Shown here: positions 7,967 through 15,843 of the stretch, in pieces
How positions within the stretch are numbered: position 1 is the first letter of the stretch
How the letters are laid out: the number at the start of each line of letters is the position of its first letter
DNA from: Chryseolinea serpens
Lineage (GTDB): Bacteria; Bacteroidota; Bacteroidia; Cytophagales; Cyclobacteriaceae
NCBI RefSeq assembly: GCF_900129725.1
Contig: NZ_FQWQ01000001.1
Span: 3,348,001-3,412,000 of the forward strand
DNA length: 64,000 bases
Reading direction: 5' to 3'
Notes under the pieces: generated by a model
Database searches by the model: none
Told to the model about the DNA's origin: nothing
Seen by the model: the letters and a program-made list of their open reading frames with translations, nothing else
Program-made: the position numbers and the translations under genes

Positions 7967-7973
7967 CGTAGAA

Positions 7974-7981
7974 CAAAAGTA
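7974..7981 (-). promoter_or_regulatory. -7 promoter box for the minus-strand leader ORF
   Basis: The minus strand reads TACTTTTG, matching the Bacteroidota -7 consensus TAnnTTTG, eight bases before the ATG at 7966. No clear TTTG -33 element is seen at the usual spacing, so strength is uncertain. Confidence 0.5.
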
Positions 7982-8003
7982 GTCTAAGTTTTTAAACTAT
8001 CTT

Positions 8004-8036
8004 TTTGATTTATCGAAAAAAGTTATCTTATCTTTG
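8004..8036 (+). promoter_or_regulatory. Strong Bacteroidota promoter for the Cys-Cys leader ORF
   Basis: TTTG at 8004-8007 and TATCTTTG at 8029-8036 with a 21-base spacer match the TTTG / TAnnTTTG consensus of the primary sigma factor of Bacteroidota. The expected start of transcription is near 8042, about 13 bases before the ATG at 8055. The promoter is back to back with the minus-strand leader promoter. Confidence 0.75.
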
Positions 8037-8054
8037 ATTACCGAAACAAAAAAA

Positions 8055-8147
8055 ATGAAATCTGGTCGCATCACATCGATAAATCCCAACCTGCAGCATG
8101 AATGTTGTATGGCTTCGATGCGTTTTGTCCGGATGAGTGTATTATGA
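8055..8147 (+). CDS. Small ORF with Cys-Cys-Met run, possible leader peptide of tRNA-Cys
   Basis: A 30-codon ORF (ATG 8055, TGA 8145-8147) beginning MKSGRITSINPNLQHECCM and ending RFVRMSVL. It sits between a good promoter and an intrinsic terminator, and the next gene on the strand is tRNA-Cys(GCA). Two adjacent TGT codons are the kind of sensor an attenuation system would use for Cys-tRNA(Cys) shortage, although control of a tRNA gene this way is a hypothesis. No membrane segment or known domain. Alternatives are an independent microprotein or a small regulatory RNA. Confidence 0.5.
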   Translation: MKSGRITSINPNLQHECCMASMRFVRMSVL

Positions 8148-8173
8148 TATAGATCGTACAACGAATATAATAC

Positions 8174-8209
8174 AAGCCCCGGGCAATTTGTCCGGGGCTT
8201 TTTGTTTGT
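8174..8209 (+). terminator. Intrinsic terminator between leader ORF and tRNA-Cys
   Basis: Arms AAGCCCCGG (8174-8182) and CCGGGGCTT (8192-8200) with a nine-base loop, followed by TTTTTGTTTG. It is strong in the plus direction. It ends the ~165-nt transcript from the 8004-8036 promoter, or acts as an attenuator for the tRNA 48 bp further on. Confidence 0.85.
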
Positions 8210-8256
8210 TAACACTTCTTTATTGAGAAGGAGTGGATGGTCTTTGTTAGAAAAAT

Positions 8257-8333
8257 GTCGGCGTACCCAAGTGGTCTAAGGGGTCTCTCTGCAAAAGAGA
8301 TATTCATCGGTTCGAATCCGATCGCTGACTCCA
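8257..8333 (+). tRNA. tRNA-Cys (GCA)
   Basis: Full cloverleaf: the acceptor GTCGGCG pairs with CGCTGAC, the anticodon stem TCTCT/AGAGA encloses CTGCAAA with anticodon GCA, and the T arm ATCGG-TTCGAAT-CCGAT is intact. The discriminator is U73 (8330), the main identity base of tRNA-Cys, and the 3' CCA (8331-8333) is encoded. A weak -7-like GGTCTTTG (8239-8246) precedes it, so it may also have its own promoter besides read-through from the leader ORF. Confidence 0.95.
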
Positions 8334-8361
8334 TCGCATTGAATAGATTCAAATGCTTTCG

Positions 8362-8949
8362 TTAGCGCCAAAATTTCCACCATTTCTTCTGCCCAATCGA
8401 CTTACTTTTCATTTTCTCGGCAGCGACATTCATTGGCGAAGGAGCCTCAGCCAAAGCTTTTCTTACAAATGAAGAAATCTTGAATTGTGGGTCTTTACTT
8501 TCGGCCAGAATTTCCAAGAGAAGTTCGTTTGCCTCGCTCTTTATCTCCGCCATGATGGCGTCTATTTCACGATCGAACCAGTCATCATCCAGGTAATATT
8601 TATAGTATCCCAAGTGCAAAAGAAAAGGGAACTCCTCATCCCCCAGCCTGCAGAATTCGCTTAAGATCCTGCGGGTTGAGTCTTTTCCTTCAATGATCTC
8701 CCTTAAGTTCAACGTTATCTTCCACAGCAAAAATTCGTCCCGGTCAAAGTAGGGAAGTAACGCGCTGCTGAATTGAGCCAGCGCGTGATCTTGATTGTAG
8801 TTGAACGCATAGGCCTCCAGTACTACACTTTCATTCATCTGGTCCGACAATGCATCGTTAGCATAAAGCCAGGACTCAAAGTCTTTCAACGACAGCTGTC
8901 TTTCGATGGTCAGAAAGATCTTTTCCTTCATTTCCTGTGGGATGGTCAT
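8362..8949 (-). CDS. Uncharacterised acidic helical protein
   Basis: 195 residues, soluble, mostly helical by composition. The N-terminal part contains FESWLYANDALSDQM, reminiscent of the short E-x-W-L/V-Y motif seen in several polymorphic-toxin immunity families, but the similarity is too slight to name a family. The C-terminus is basic and Trp-rich (QKKWWKFWR), possibly a membrane- or nucleic-acid-contacting tail. It stands alone: tRNA-Cys is convergent 28 bp away and the next gene is divergent. Function unknown. Confidence 0.7.
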   Translation of the reverse strand: MTIPQEMKEKIFLTIERQLSLKDFESWLYANDALSDQMNESVVLEAYAFNYNQDHALAQFSSALLPYFDRDEFLLWKITLNLREIIEGKDSTRRILSEFCRLGDEEFPFLLHLGYYKYYLDDDWFDREIDAIMAEIKSEANELLLEILAESKDPQFKISSFVRKALAEAPSPMNVAAEKMKSKSIGQKKWWKFWR

Positions 8950-9086
8950 ATCGCTTAACCTTTAGAAGGACAAATATCAAAAGCAAGTACGCAGTCTTTT
9001 TGCGCAGATTTATTTTTTTTGGACATTTATCCATTCCCAGGTGACTTTAATGATGCCTGCGCATTACTTATCCAGTATCTATCATC

Positions 9087-9686
9087 ATGTTACGACATAA
9101 ACCGAAAAGAAAATTGCTCCTGCCTGCGGGTATTGTAAGCTTGTCGCTATTGTCATTTTTGTGTATCGAATTTATTCATCAACAGTTGGTGCGTAAAAAC
9201 TGGCTTCGGGCACTGGAACTCGTGACTTGGAATCCTCGCGGGGACGAAATCACTCCCGACCCTGCTATGGAAGATAAATTTATGAAGATCAGATTGACGG
9301 GCGCCGTTGATGACGCAGACAAACTGCGCTTTGTCAAACAGACGATCCACCAACGCTTGCAAGAAAATGACACTACGACAGGTTTCGAACTTACATTTGG
9401 AGATCACGTAAAGTATGGGACCTTCGTGCAATTGGCCAGCCTTTGCAAGGCCGAGGATGTGCAATCCGTTTTTTTCCGTAATGGCAAGTTTCGGATCTAT
9501 AATGTTCATCCGCGGCCTGGCCGTCATAGGTTGTTTTACGATTACGAACCCTACCTTAGGCCGGAAGACAAGCTGTTCAATTTCAAAAGGATTTTATCCA
9601 CTCGTTTCACGTGGTGCCTGGCGTTGCTATTTCTGTTTGTTATGTTGATCGTCGCAGCTACTCGAAAAATAATAAAGCTGGTCTGA
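9087..9686 (+). CDS. Uncharacterised protein with two terminal membrane helices
   Basis: 199 residues. One hydrophobic segment near the N-terminus (about 12-30) and one near the C-terminus (about 175-192) flank a ~140-residue soluble domain that would face the periplasm if the N-terminus is inside (positive charges at both ends support this). The soluble part contains TGAVDDADKLRFVKQTI and ends in a conserved-looking FYDYEPYLRPED. No known domain recognised. Single gene, convergent with the serine hydrolase. Confidence 0.7.
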   Translation: MLRHKPKRKLLLPAGIVSLSLLSFLCIEFIHQQLVRKNWLRALELVTWNPRGDEITPDPAMEDKFMKIRLTGAVDDADKLRFVKQTIHQRLQENDTTTGFELTFGDHVKYGTFVQLASLCKAEDVQSVFFRNGKFRIYNVHPRPGRHRLFYDYEPYLRPEDKLFNFKRILSTRFTWCLALLFLFVMLIVAATRKIIKLV

Positions 9687-9776
9687 ATAGCTTGCTAAGA
9701 AATCCCAAGGGTGGACAGGAAATCGTCCATTGAAAAAAATGGTGTAATTATCGACATCGTTAACAAGATTCCCCTG

Positions 9777-10919
9777 TTAAAACAAAAATAGCTTTTTCAC
9801 TATCCTGGCCCTCATCTTAAGGTATGCCCTGCGAAACTCCGGCGCCGAACCTCTCAAACCCGTGTTGCAAAAAATGGCGACGGTCATATCTTGTTTGAGG
9901 AAGTAGTATAGGTCGGTGGTGACACCAATGCCTCGTCCTGAATGTCCCATCAACAAGCCATAGGGAAACGATTTGTCTGCCATTAGCCCCAGGCCGTAAT
10001 CGGGCTTGCGGGCATTGTTCCAGGTCTGCATTTCTTTTAGCAATTTCTCATTCAAAATTTTGCCTTTCATCAGCGCTTGCAGGAATTGTGCGGCCTCCTC
10101 TATCGGAGCATATACGCCGTCGTCGCCGGCAAACCAGTTGGTTGTTTCGATGGTCTGTGCGGTGAGATCTTCCATCACGCCATCCTGATTTAAATCGCCA
10201 TAGTAGTTCACATTTTTTTGGGGTGGGGTTTGGCGATAGTATGTGTTTGAAAAACCATGTTGATGGATCAGTTCGCGCAGATAATCTGAATGACCTTCAG
10301 GAGTCACTCTATCGACAATCATGGCCAGCAGCAAATAGTTTGTGCTGCTGTAGTCATACTTCTCGCCCGGCTTAAAAAGCGCGGGTTTGCCAAAGACATA
10401 CCTTCGCAAGGCATCCAAATGACTCAGGGTATCCAGTTTTAGTTGCCCCGAAATATATTGCCGCACCAATTCAGGATCGTTTTCATAGTTGACAAATCCG
10501 GATGCGTGTCGCAGCAAATGCCGGAGCGTTACCTCGGTGGCGTTGGGCAGGTGCTCTATGATCTCCCCAGGCAGGTAGCCCGCTATTTTGTCGTCCAATT
10601 TCAGCCTCCCCTCTTCCACCAATTTTAGCACGGCCACCGCATTGTACATCTTTCCGATGCTCGCCAATGAAAAAATGTTATCCCTTTGGAGACGTGTCTT
10701 CGTTTCCAGGTTTGCATATCCGGAAGTGATTATCCATTCGTCATGTTTCGGACTTTGGATATAGACTACTACGCCGGCGAGTTGGTCGCGGGTGGCTTGA
10801 TCCAGATATTTCTGGATCTTCTTATACTTTCCAGGAGGCCCGTTTTCCGAAAGTCCCTGTGGCGTAATGGCGAGCGACAGTAATCCGATGAGCCCTAAAG
10901 TGATTAACCTTTTCTTCAT
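9777..10919 (-). CDS. Secreted serine hydrolase of the beta-lactamase (class C/PBP) family
   Basis: 380 residues with a signal peptide (1-24). Motif 1 is S87-I-G-K90 in FSLASIGKMYN, motif 2 is the Tyr-Ser pair in YDYSSTNY (Y190), and motif 3 is HSG in LMGHSGRGIG (about 334), which stands in for KTG. This is the pattern of the broad beta-lactamase/esterase/D-aminopeptidase family. Most members in Bacteroidota are esterases or peptidases, not antibiotic-resistance enzymes, so the substrate is open. Expected in the periplasm. Monocistronic. Confidence 0.85.
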   Translation of the reverse strand: MKKRLITLGLIGLLSLAITPQGLSENGPPGKYKKIQKYLDQATRDQLAGVVVYIQSPKHDEWIITSGYANLETKTRLQRDNIFSLASIGKMYNAVAVLKLVEEGRLKLDDKIAGYLPGEIIEHLPNATEVTLRHLLRHASGFVNYENDPELVRQYISGQLKLDTLSHLDALRRYVFGKPALFKPGEKYDYSSTNYLLLAMIVDRVTPEGHSDYLRELIHQHGFSNTYYRQTPPQKNVNYYGDLNQDGVMEDLTAQTIETTNWFAGDDGVYAPIEEAAQFLQALMKGKILNEKLLKEMQTWNNARKPDYGLGLMADKSFPYGLLMGHSGRGIGVTTDLYYFLKQDMTVAIFCNTGLRGSAPEFRRAYLKMRARIVKKLFLF

Positions 10920-11006
10920 GACCGCTTTTATGGTTTGGTGAAAAAACGGCTTTCTGATGCACCATGCATGGAGAAAAACAGAAAAGGAAGTGAGTTGCTA
11001 TTCTTT

Positions 11007-11825
11007 TCAGCCCGAATTGCTATTGTACCATTTTCGAAAAGCAGCCGCTTTGGGCCGGCTCACAGTGAAGCCAACGTCAAGGGGCTGCTTGATGGTGAGC
11101 TGGATCTTCCCGAACGTGGATGTCGATATGCTGCTGATCATTTCGCGATGGAGAATCGCGTCGCGGGTTACCTGGAAAAACAAATAGCCCGGCAGCTGTG
11201 CGGCAAGTTGACTTAGCGTGCCGGGGAATACACCGCATTCGCCGGCGCTAGAATACAGCCGTACGGTACCGAAGGCTATTCTTGCCATCCGTATGGCTTG
11301 AATTTCCATGTTGATCTTGCTGACGCCTTTTTGTATTTCGATGCTCTGCGGGAATCCGGTCATGCTCTTCCTCAGGTCTTCGGCCATTTTCGCGGACGCC
11401 GACGCCTTGCTTTCGGCGCGGACCCAGCGCGTATAGAAATGAGTTCCCCATTTTACCAACGTCAGCGTCATGGCCAGACAGAGCGTGACGAGATTGATGA
11501 CGAGCAATTCTTTCCAGGAAAAAAATCCCTTTTGCGCAATCCACATATAGCCACTCCCGAGCATGTTCAGCAGGATTAAAAGCAAAAGGGAGATGAATAA
11601 AAAGTGGGTGATCAAACGCTTTCGCGGATTTTCCAGCCAGGTGATCTTTCTTTCGAGCCTGCGGTCGATGTACCCGTTGCATTCGGTGATGGGAATGGAT
11701 AAAATGCATGCCGCGACAAATTCGCTGGGAATAATCTCAAAAGCATTGGGATTGAACAGGAAATTAATGGCCACATTGGCTGTACAGCCCAGGAAAACCG
11801 GCTCTAAGATCCTTCGCAGCATCAT
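11007..11825 (-). CDS. Membrane protein with C-terminal LytTR DNA-binding domain
   Basis: 272 residues. Residues 1-140 contain about four hydrophobic segments (e.g. LFISLLLLILLNML). The C-terminal ~100 residues have the LytTR pattern: YLFFQVTRDAILHREMI, corresponding to the F-x-x-V-H/T-R-S-x-I-V-N core, and FTVSRPKAAAFRKW near the end. The family binds DNA through a beta-type domain, and membrane-anchored LytTR proteins without a receiver domain are common in Bacteroidota. It would regulate transcription from the membrane in response to an unknown cue. No partner gene adjoins it. Confidence 0.75.
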   Translation of the reverse strand: MMLRRILEPVFLGCTANVAINFLFNPNAFEIIPSEFVAACILSIPITECNGYIDRRLERKITWLENPRKRLITHFLFISLLLLILLNMLGSGYMWIAQKGFFSWKELLVINLVTLCLAMTLTLVKWGTHFYTRWVRAESKASASAKMAEDLRKSMTGFPQSIEIQKGVSKINMEIQAIRMARIAFGTVRLYSSAGECGVFPGTLSQLAAQLPGYLFFQVTRDAILHREMISSISTSTFGKIQLTIKQPLDVGFTVSRPKAAAFRKWYNSNSG

Positions 11826-11933
11826 CTTGCTTTCGATAATTTTTTCTGAAATTCAGAAAGTAAAGTCTTCTTTACAAAAGCTCCGTTCAAAATCGGCGTT
11901 CTCGTTCCTTGCCAAACCTGGGTGCCTACCTTC

Positions 11934-12410
11934 TCATCCGTAATCGTAAAGTTCTGAAGCGTCCATTAGATATAAACGCATAAAGACCTCAAGCGAATTC
12001 GTGATCACCTTAAACCTTCCACGATCGGGTATGATGCCAATGACATACGTCCCGTCCGCTCGCAACTCTATTCCGTACCACCAGCTCTTGTGCATGTATT
12101 CGGCAAAAACAATTATGTTTTTAGGAAGGCCGGGTTCATCAAACTCTTCACGCACGGTTACCAGAACGTCTATCGGATAAAATAAAAAACCTTCGGAATC
12201 CATTTCGTTCGGGTAAAGGTTTGACATACCGTTCAGCTTAGAATAGAACACTCGAAAATCGGCCGGGAGACGTAAACCCTCCGGACCTAGGGCTGTTTCT
12301 TTCCAGGAAACAGGAACCGTTTCAATGCCCTGATCCTTCCAAAACTCCCTCAGTTCGTCCAAAAGGCCGTTAAATTCAATGGATCCCCTGGTTTTTGCGA
12401 ATCCCCACAT
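11934..12410 (-). CDS. SMI1/KNR4 (SUKH)-like protein
   Basis: 158 residues. The succession LPADFRVFYSKLNG, then SEGFLFYPI, an acidic central part and a C-terminal GRFKVITNSLEVFMR segment, fits the SUKH fold (SMI1/KNR4), which in bacteria is mostly an immunity module against polymorphic toxins. No toxin gene is nearby, so it may be an orphan immunity gene or have another role. It diverges from marR; its 5' end overlaps the marR promoter -33 element. Confidence 0.7.
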   Translation of the reverse strand: MWGFAKTRGSIEFNGLLDELREFWKDQGIETVPVSWKETALGPEGLRLPADFRVFYSKLNGMSNLYPNEMDSEGFLFYPIDVLVTVREEFDEPGLPKNIIVFAEYMHKSWWYGIELRADGTYVIGIIPDRGRFKVITNSLEVFMRLYLMDASELYDYG

Positions 12411-12424
12411 TTTATTTATTTTTG
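12394..12424 (+). promoter_or_regulatory. Promoter of the MarR operon
   Basis: TTTG (12394-12397) and TATTTTTG (12417-12424) with a 19-base spacer match the TTTG / TAnnTTTG consensus. The start of transcription would fall near 12430, inside the repeats described next. Confidence 0.7.
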
Positions 12425-12456
12425 TTACTAAGATATTTATTTACTAAGATACTTAG
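12425..12456. promoter_or_regulatory. Probable MarR operator
   Basis: Two direct copies of TTACTAAGATA (12425-12435 and 12441-12451) at 16-bp period; the second forms part of a palindrome CTAAG-ATA-CTTAG (12444-12456). They cover the predicted transcription start and lie just before the marR ATG at 12460, so autorepression by the encoded MarR protein is the natural reading. Confidence 0.65.
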
Positions 12457-12459
12457 CCC

Positions 12460-12927
12460 ATGACTAAATCTCTGGACCCCCAAGACCTTCAACATTTCCG
12501 GGCCATCAGCAGGCAGTATTCCGACACCTCTATATTAATGCACGAAGCCATCGCCCGAAAAGCGGGCCTTTCGGGCACGGACCACAAATATTTAGGGCTA
12601 CTCATGGAGAAGGGCGAAACCACCGCCGGAGAACTTTCCCGGTTAACGGGGCTAACGACAGGAGCGGTTACCGGGTTGATCGATCGACTGGAAAAGAAAA
12701 AATTGGTCAAAAGACAATTCGACAAGGACGACCGGCGAAAAGTGATCATTGTTCCAAATACTCAAAACACCATGAAACTCTTGGAACCCCTTTTTGCCGA
12801 GCTCCAGGAAAAGACGACAAACCTTATTTCGTCATTCTCGAAAAGTGAAATTCAGATCGTTGAAAAATATTTTCTGTCCGCCATACAAGTCATGAGCGAC
12901 GTCACGAACCATTTAAATCATGAATAA
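12460..12927 (+). CDS. MarR-family transcriptional regulator
   Basis: 155 residues with the winged-helix MarR domain across residues ~35-125: AGELSRLTGLTTGAVTGLI is the helix-turn-helix, followed by DRLEKKKLVKR and the wing FDKDDRRKVIIV. It acts as a homodimer that leaves DNA on ligand binding. The operator repeats upstream suggest autoregulation. The gene overlaps the next by eight bases, so its regulated function probably includes that membrane protein. An effector cannot be deduced. Confidence 0.92.
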   Translation: MTKSLDPQDLQHFRAISRQYSDTSILMHEAIARKAGLSGTDHKYLGLLMEKGETTAGELSRLTGLTTGAVTGLIDRLEKKKLVKRQFDKDDRRKVIIVPNTQNTMKLLEPLFAELQEKTTNLISSFSKSEIQIVEKYFLSAIQVMSDVTNHLNHE

Positions 12928-13432
12928 CATTACCGCAAACTATTTGTCCCGGGCCGAAGTCTGGCTGTTCATAACCACCCTCGCTTATTTTCTAATGAAC
13001 GGTGCCCAAATTTTTGAGACCGCCGTGATCGTCCCCAAATGGACGGCCGCTCCCCCCGAATCGTTTCAAATATTCAAAGGCAAACATGGGCTCGACTTCA
13101 AAGCGTTCTGGATTGTCACGCATTCCCTTCATGAGATCACCTTCATTCTTGCCATCATCTTTTGTTGGAAATTAGATCCGATACGGAACTGGCTTTTAAT
13201 TCTTTTCGCGATCCACTTTGCCGTAAGAGTGTGGACGCTCGTCTACTTTGCACCCAACATCATTGAATTTCAAAAAATAGCCAACCACGCAAACCAGGAA
13301 ACCGATCTACTAAGCCGAACCACGCTTTGGCGGACATTGAACTATCTCCGCGTCGGCATTTTCATCGCCGTTTCCGTGGGATTAATTCCGTTATGTATGA
13401 GGATTATGAATTTGAGATCAAGTGTGTCCTGA
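12920..13432 (+). CDS. Four-helix membrane protein in the marR operon
   Basis: 170 residues with four predicted membrane helices (about 12-36, 64-84, 90-110 and 142-160) and little else. The layout resembles DUF1772-like small membrane proteins, but I cannot assign it firmly. Its start overlaps the marR coding region by eight bases (translational coupling), so it is likely under MarR control. The 3' end is convergent with the ABC permease gene, 59 bp away, with no terminator visible. Confidence 0.7.
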   Translation: MNNITANYLSRAEVWLFITTLAYFLMNGAQIFETAVIVPKWTAAPPESFQIFKGKHGLDFKAFWIVTHSLHEITFILAIIFCWKLDPIRNWLLILFAIHFAVRVWTLVYFAPNIIEFQKIANHANQETDLLSRTTLWRTLNYLRVGIFIAVSVGLIPLCMRIMNLRSSVS

Positions 13433-13491
13433 CCGTCGAATATCAATTCATAAAAACAAAATCTCAATTAACAATGGCGCGGGTCATCGCG

Positions 13492-15843
13492 CTATTCATT
13501 TCGAAGGGCATCCACCGGGTTGGCAATCGCCGCTTTTGCCACCTGAAAGACCACTGTTAACAACGCCATGCACAGCACGCAGACGGCGGTGGCAACAAAG
13601 AGGGTCCACTTCAGCTCGGTGTGATAGGCGTATCCTTCCAGCAATTGCTCCATCAGGAAGTAAGCCACCGGGCAACCGATCGCCGATGCCACCACACTGA
13701 GTTTAACAAAGTCGACCGTCATCATCGACACGATGCCGGCGACAGAGGCTCCCAGCACTTTGCGGATGCTGATTTCTTTCTTCTTCCGCTCGGCGGTAAA
13801 GGCCGCCAAACCCAGCAGGCCAAGACCTGAAATGATGATGGCCATCACAGTGAATCCCAGCGCCAGTGAACCGGTCACTTTTTCATTGTTGTAAAGTTTT
13901 TCAAAATCATCGTCCAGAAAGGAGTAGGTGAAGGGAAACTGTGCATCGTACTTCTTGTAAATACTCTCCAGGTTTTTCACGACCGGTTGGAGTTGATTGG
14001 GTTCGAATCGAACGAAGACCTGATGTCCCCAGGAGCCATTGCACATAAAAACAATAGGATCAATATCCTGATGTAAGGACTGGCTGTGAAAATCCTTCAC
14101 CACTCCAATGATGGTGCCCGGTATTCCCCATTGCACGATCCGGGTGCCCACGGGCTCCTTCAAATTCATGATCTGCGCGGCGCGTTCACTGATCACAAAC
14201 GTGCTGGTGTCATTGTGCGCTTTGTTAAAGAACCTGCCGTCGAGCAATTTCAAATCCATGGTCTCCAGAAAATCATAGTCGACCACCACGGTCCTGAAAA
14301 ACACATTGCTGTTTGCCGGTTTGCCTGGCCATTCCACCGATCCGTTTTGATTGTTGACCTGCACGAGACTGTTGTCGGCACGCGAAACCAGTTTGATCCC
14401 GGGATATCCCAGCGCTTCCGTTTTGAAAGCATCAAAGCGCTTTGTCATGTCGCCCCGCATGCTGAAGGTCAGCACCGCCTGACGGTTGTAGCCCAGATCT
14501 TTGTTGCGTATGAAGTCGATCTGCGAGTAGATGACCAGCGAGCTGGCAATCAATATCACAGTCAACGCAAACTGAAAGACCACGAGCCCCCTCCTCAACG
14601 CCGATCCCGTGACCTGCAGGTGCGAGGAATTCTTCAATACATTGGCGGGTTGGTGCGACGACAGGAAAAATGCCGGGTAACTTCCCGCCAACAACCCGGT
14701 GACGATGACGATGGTCAACAGGCTCACCAGGAAAACCGGATCCGCAAAATTGATCTCGATCTGTTTGTTCACCAGCACATTGAACAGTGGCAACATGAGG
14801 GTCACAAAAACCAAGGCCAGCACCGTAGCGATCAGGCTGATGATGGTTGACTCTGCGATGAATTGAAAAACAAGCGACGAGCGAGGCGCCCCCACCACTT
14901 TGCGAACCCCTACTTCCTTTGCGCGCGTAGCCGCCTTGGCCGTAGCCATGTTCATGAAATTGATACAGGCAATGACCAGGATGAAGATGGCTACGATGGA
15001 AAAGATCTTCACGTATTTTATCCTGCCACCCACCGGCTTCCCGTCCTGATATTGGCTGTTGAGATAATAGTCCGAGAAAGGCTGCATATAATATGACACG
15101 CCCGCCTCCTCGCTAGCCTTTTTTGCGCTTGCGTTGATCTTTGCCAGTGCGTCGTCTGCCTGGGCAGGATCATTGAGCTTCACGTAGGTGGGGTGATCAA
15201 AGTCGCCCCAGTTGAAACCTTCGCCCCTTTCTTTCTTATAAATTTCAAACGGGAGGATGCAGTCAAATTGAAGCGATGATTTTGTTCCCGCGTCTTCGAA
15301 CACGGCGCCGACAACGAGGTCAAGTTTGTGATTGACACTCACGGTCTTGCCCAGCGGATTATCATGACCAAACAATTTCGTCGCCAGTTTTTGCGAGATG
15401 GAGATCGTTGAAATATCAGAGGAGTCCTGATTCGGTCTCCCCTGTTTTATGGTAAAGCTGAAGAAATTGAAGAAATCGGCGTCGGCATAATAGCCCGTCT
15501 CCATAAAACTCTTGTCGCCGTATTGGAAGAGCACGGAGCCCGTGCCCATGGTGCGAACAACGGTTTGCACCTCCGGCACATTCTGCTTGATGTTTTCGGC
15601 CAGGGGACCGGGTGTGGCAACCCAGGTTAGAATTTCACCCTTGTTGAATTCCAGGTTGGCCAAAACCTGGAAGATCTTTTCGCCGTCGTGATGAAATTTG
15701 TCCTTACTCCATTCATCGCGAACCCACAGGTAGATGAACAGCGTGCACACCAATCCAGCGGCAAGCCCGAGAACATTGATCAACGAATAGAGTCGCTGGC
15801 GCATGAAATTGCGGAAGGCTACGGCGAGAAAATTCTTTAGCAT
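13492..15843 (-). CDS. MacB/FtsX-type ABC transporter permease
   Basis: 783 residues with two copies of the MacB-periplasmic-core plus FtsX unit. The first helix is LINVLGLAAGLVCTLFIYLWV (about 22-42), followed by a large periplasmic domain, three helices near residues 280-400, a further helix at about 427-447, the second periplasmic domain, and three C-terminal helices (from about 660). The phrase KAATRAKEVGVRKVVGA and its repeat KKKEISIRKVLGA are typical. These long permeases are abundant in Bacteroidota and work in lipoprotein/peptide efflux or mechanotransmission with a separate ATPase, which is not encoded here. Confidence 0.9.
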   Translation of the reverse strand: MLKNFLAVAFRNFMRQRLYSLINVLGLAAGLVCTLFIYLWVRDEWSKDKFHHDGEKIFQVLANLEFNKGEILTWVATPGPLAENIKQNVPEVQTVVRTMGTGSVLFQYGDKSFMETGYYADADFFNFFSFTIKQGRPNQDSSDISTISISQKLATKLFGHDNPLGKTVSVNHKLDLVVGAVFEDAGTKSSLQFDCILPFEIYKKERGEGFNWGDFDHPTYVKLNDPAQADDALAKINASAKKASEEAGVSYYMQPFSDYYLNSQYQDGKPVGGRIKYVKIFSIVAIFILVIACINFMNMATAKAATRAKEVGVRKVVGAPRSSLVFQFIAESTIISLIATVLALVFVTLMLPLFNVLVNKQIEINFADPVFLVSLLTIVIVTGLLAGSYPAFFLSSHQPANVLKNSSHLQVTGSALRRGLVVFQFALTVILIASSLVIYSQIDFIRNKDLGYNRQAVLTFSMRGDMTKRFDAFKTEALGYPGIKLVSRADNSLVQVNNQNGSVEWPGKPANSNVFFRTVVVDYDFLETMDLKLLDGRFFNKAHNDTSTFVISERAAQIMNLKEPVGTRIVQWGIPGTIIGVVKDFHSQSLHQDIDPIVFMCNGSWGHQVFVRFEPNQLQPVVKNLESIYKKYDAQFPFTYSFLDDDFEKLYNNEKVTGSLALGFTVMAIIISGLGLLGLAAFTAERKKKEISIRKVLGASVAGIVSMMTVDFVKLSVVASAIGCPVAYFLMEQLLEGYAYHTELKWTLFVATAVCVLCMALLTVVFQVAKAAIANPVDALRNE

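Noticed and set aside
7997-8215. Minus-strand open frame of 72 codons
   Set aside because: It is antisense to the Cys-Cys ORF, its promoter and terminator; no support.
10935-11216. Plus-strand open frame of 93 codons
   Set aside because: Mostly antisense to the LytTR gene; no recognisable features.
14086-14850. Plus-strand open frame of 254 codons
   Set aside because: Inside the ABC permease gene on the opposite strand; no motif.
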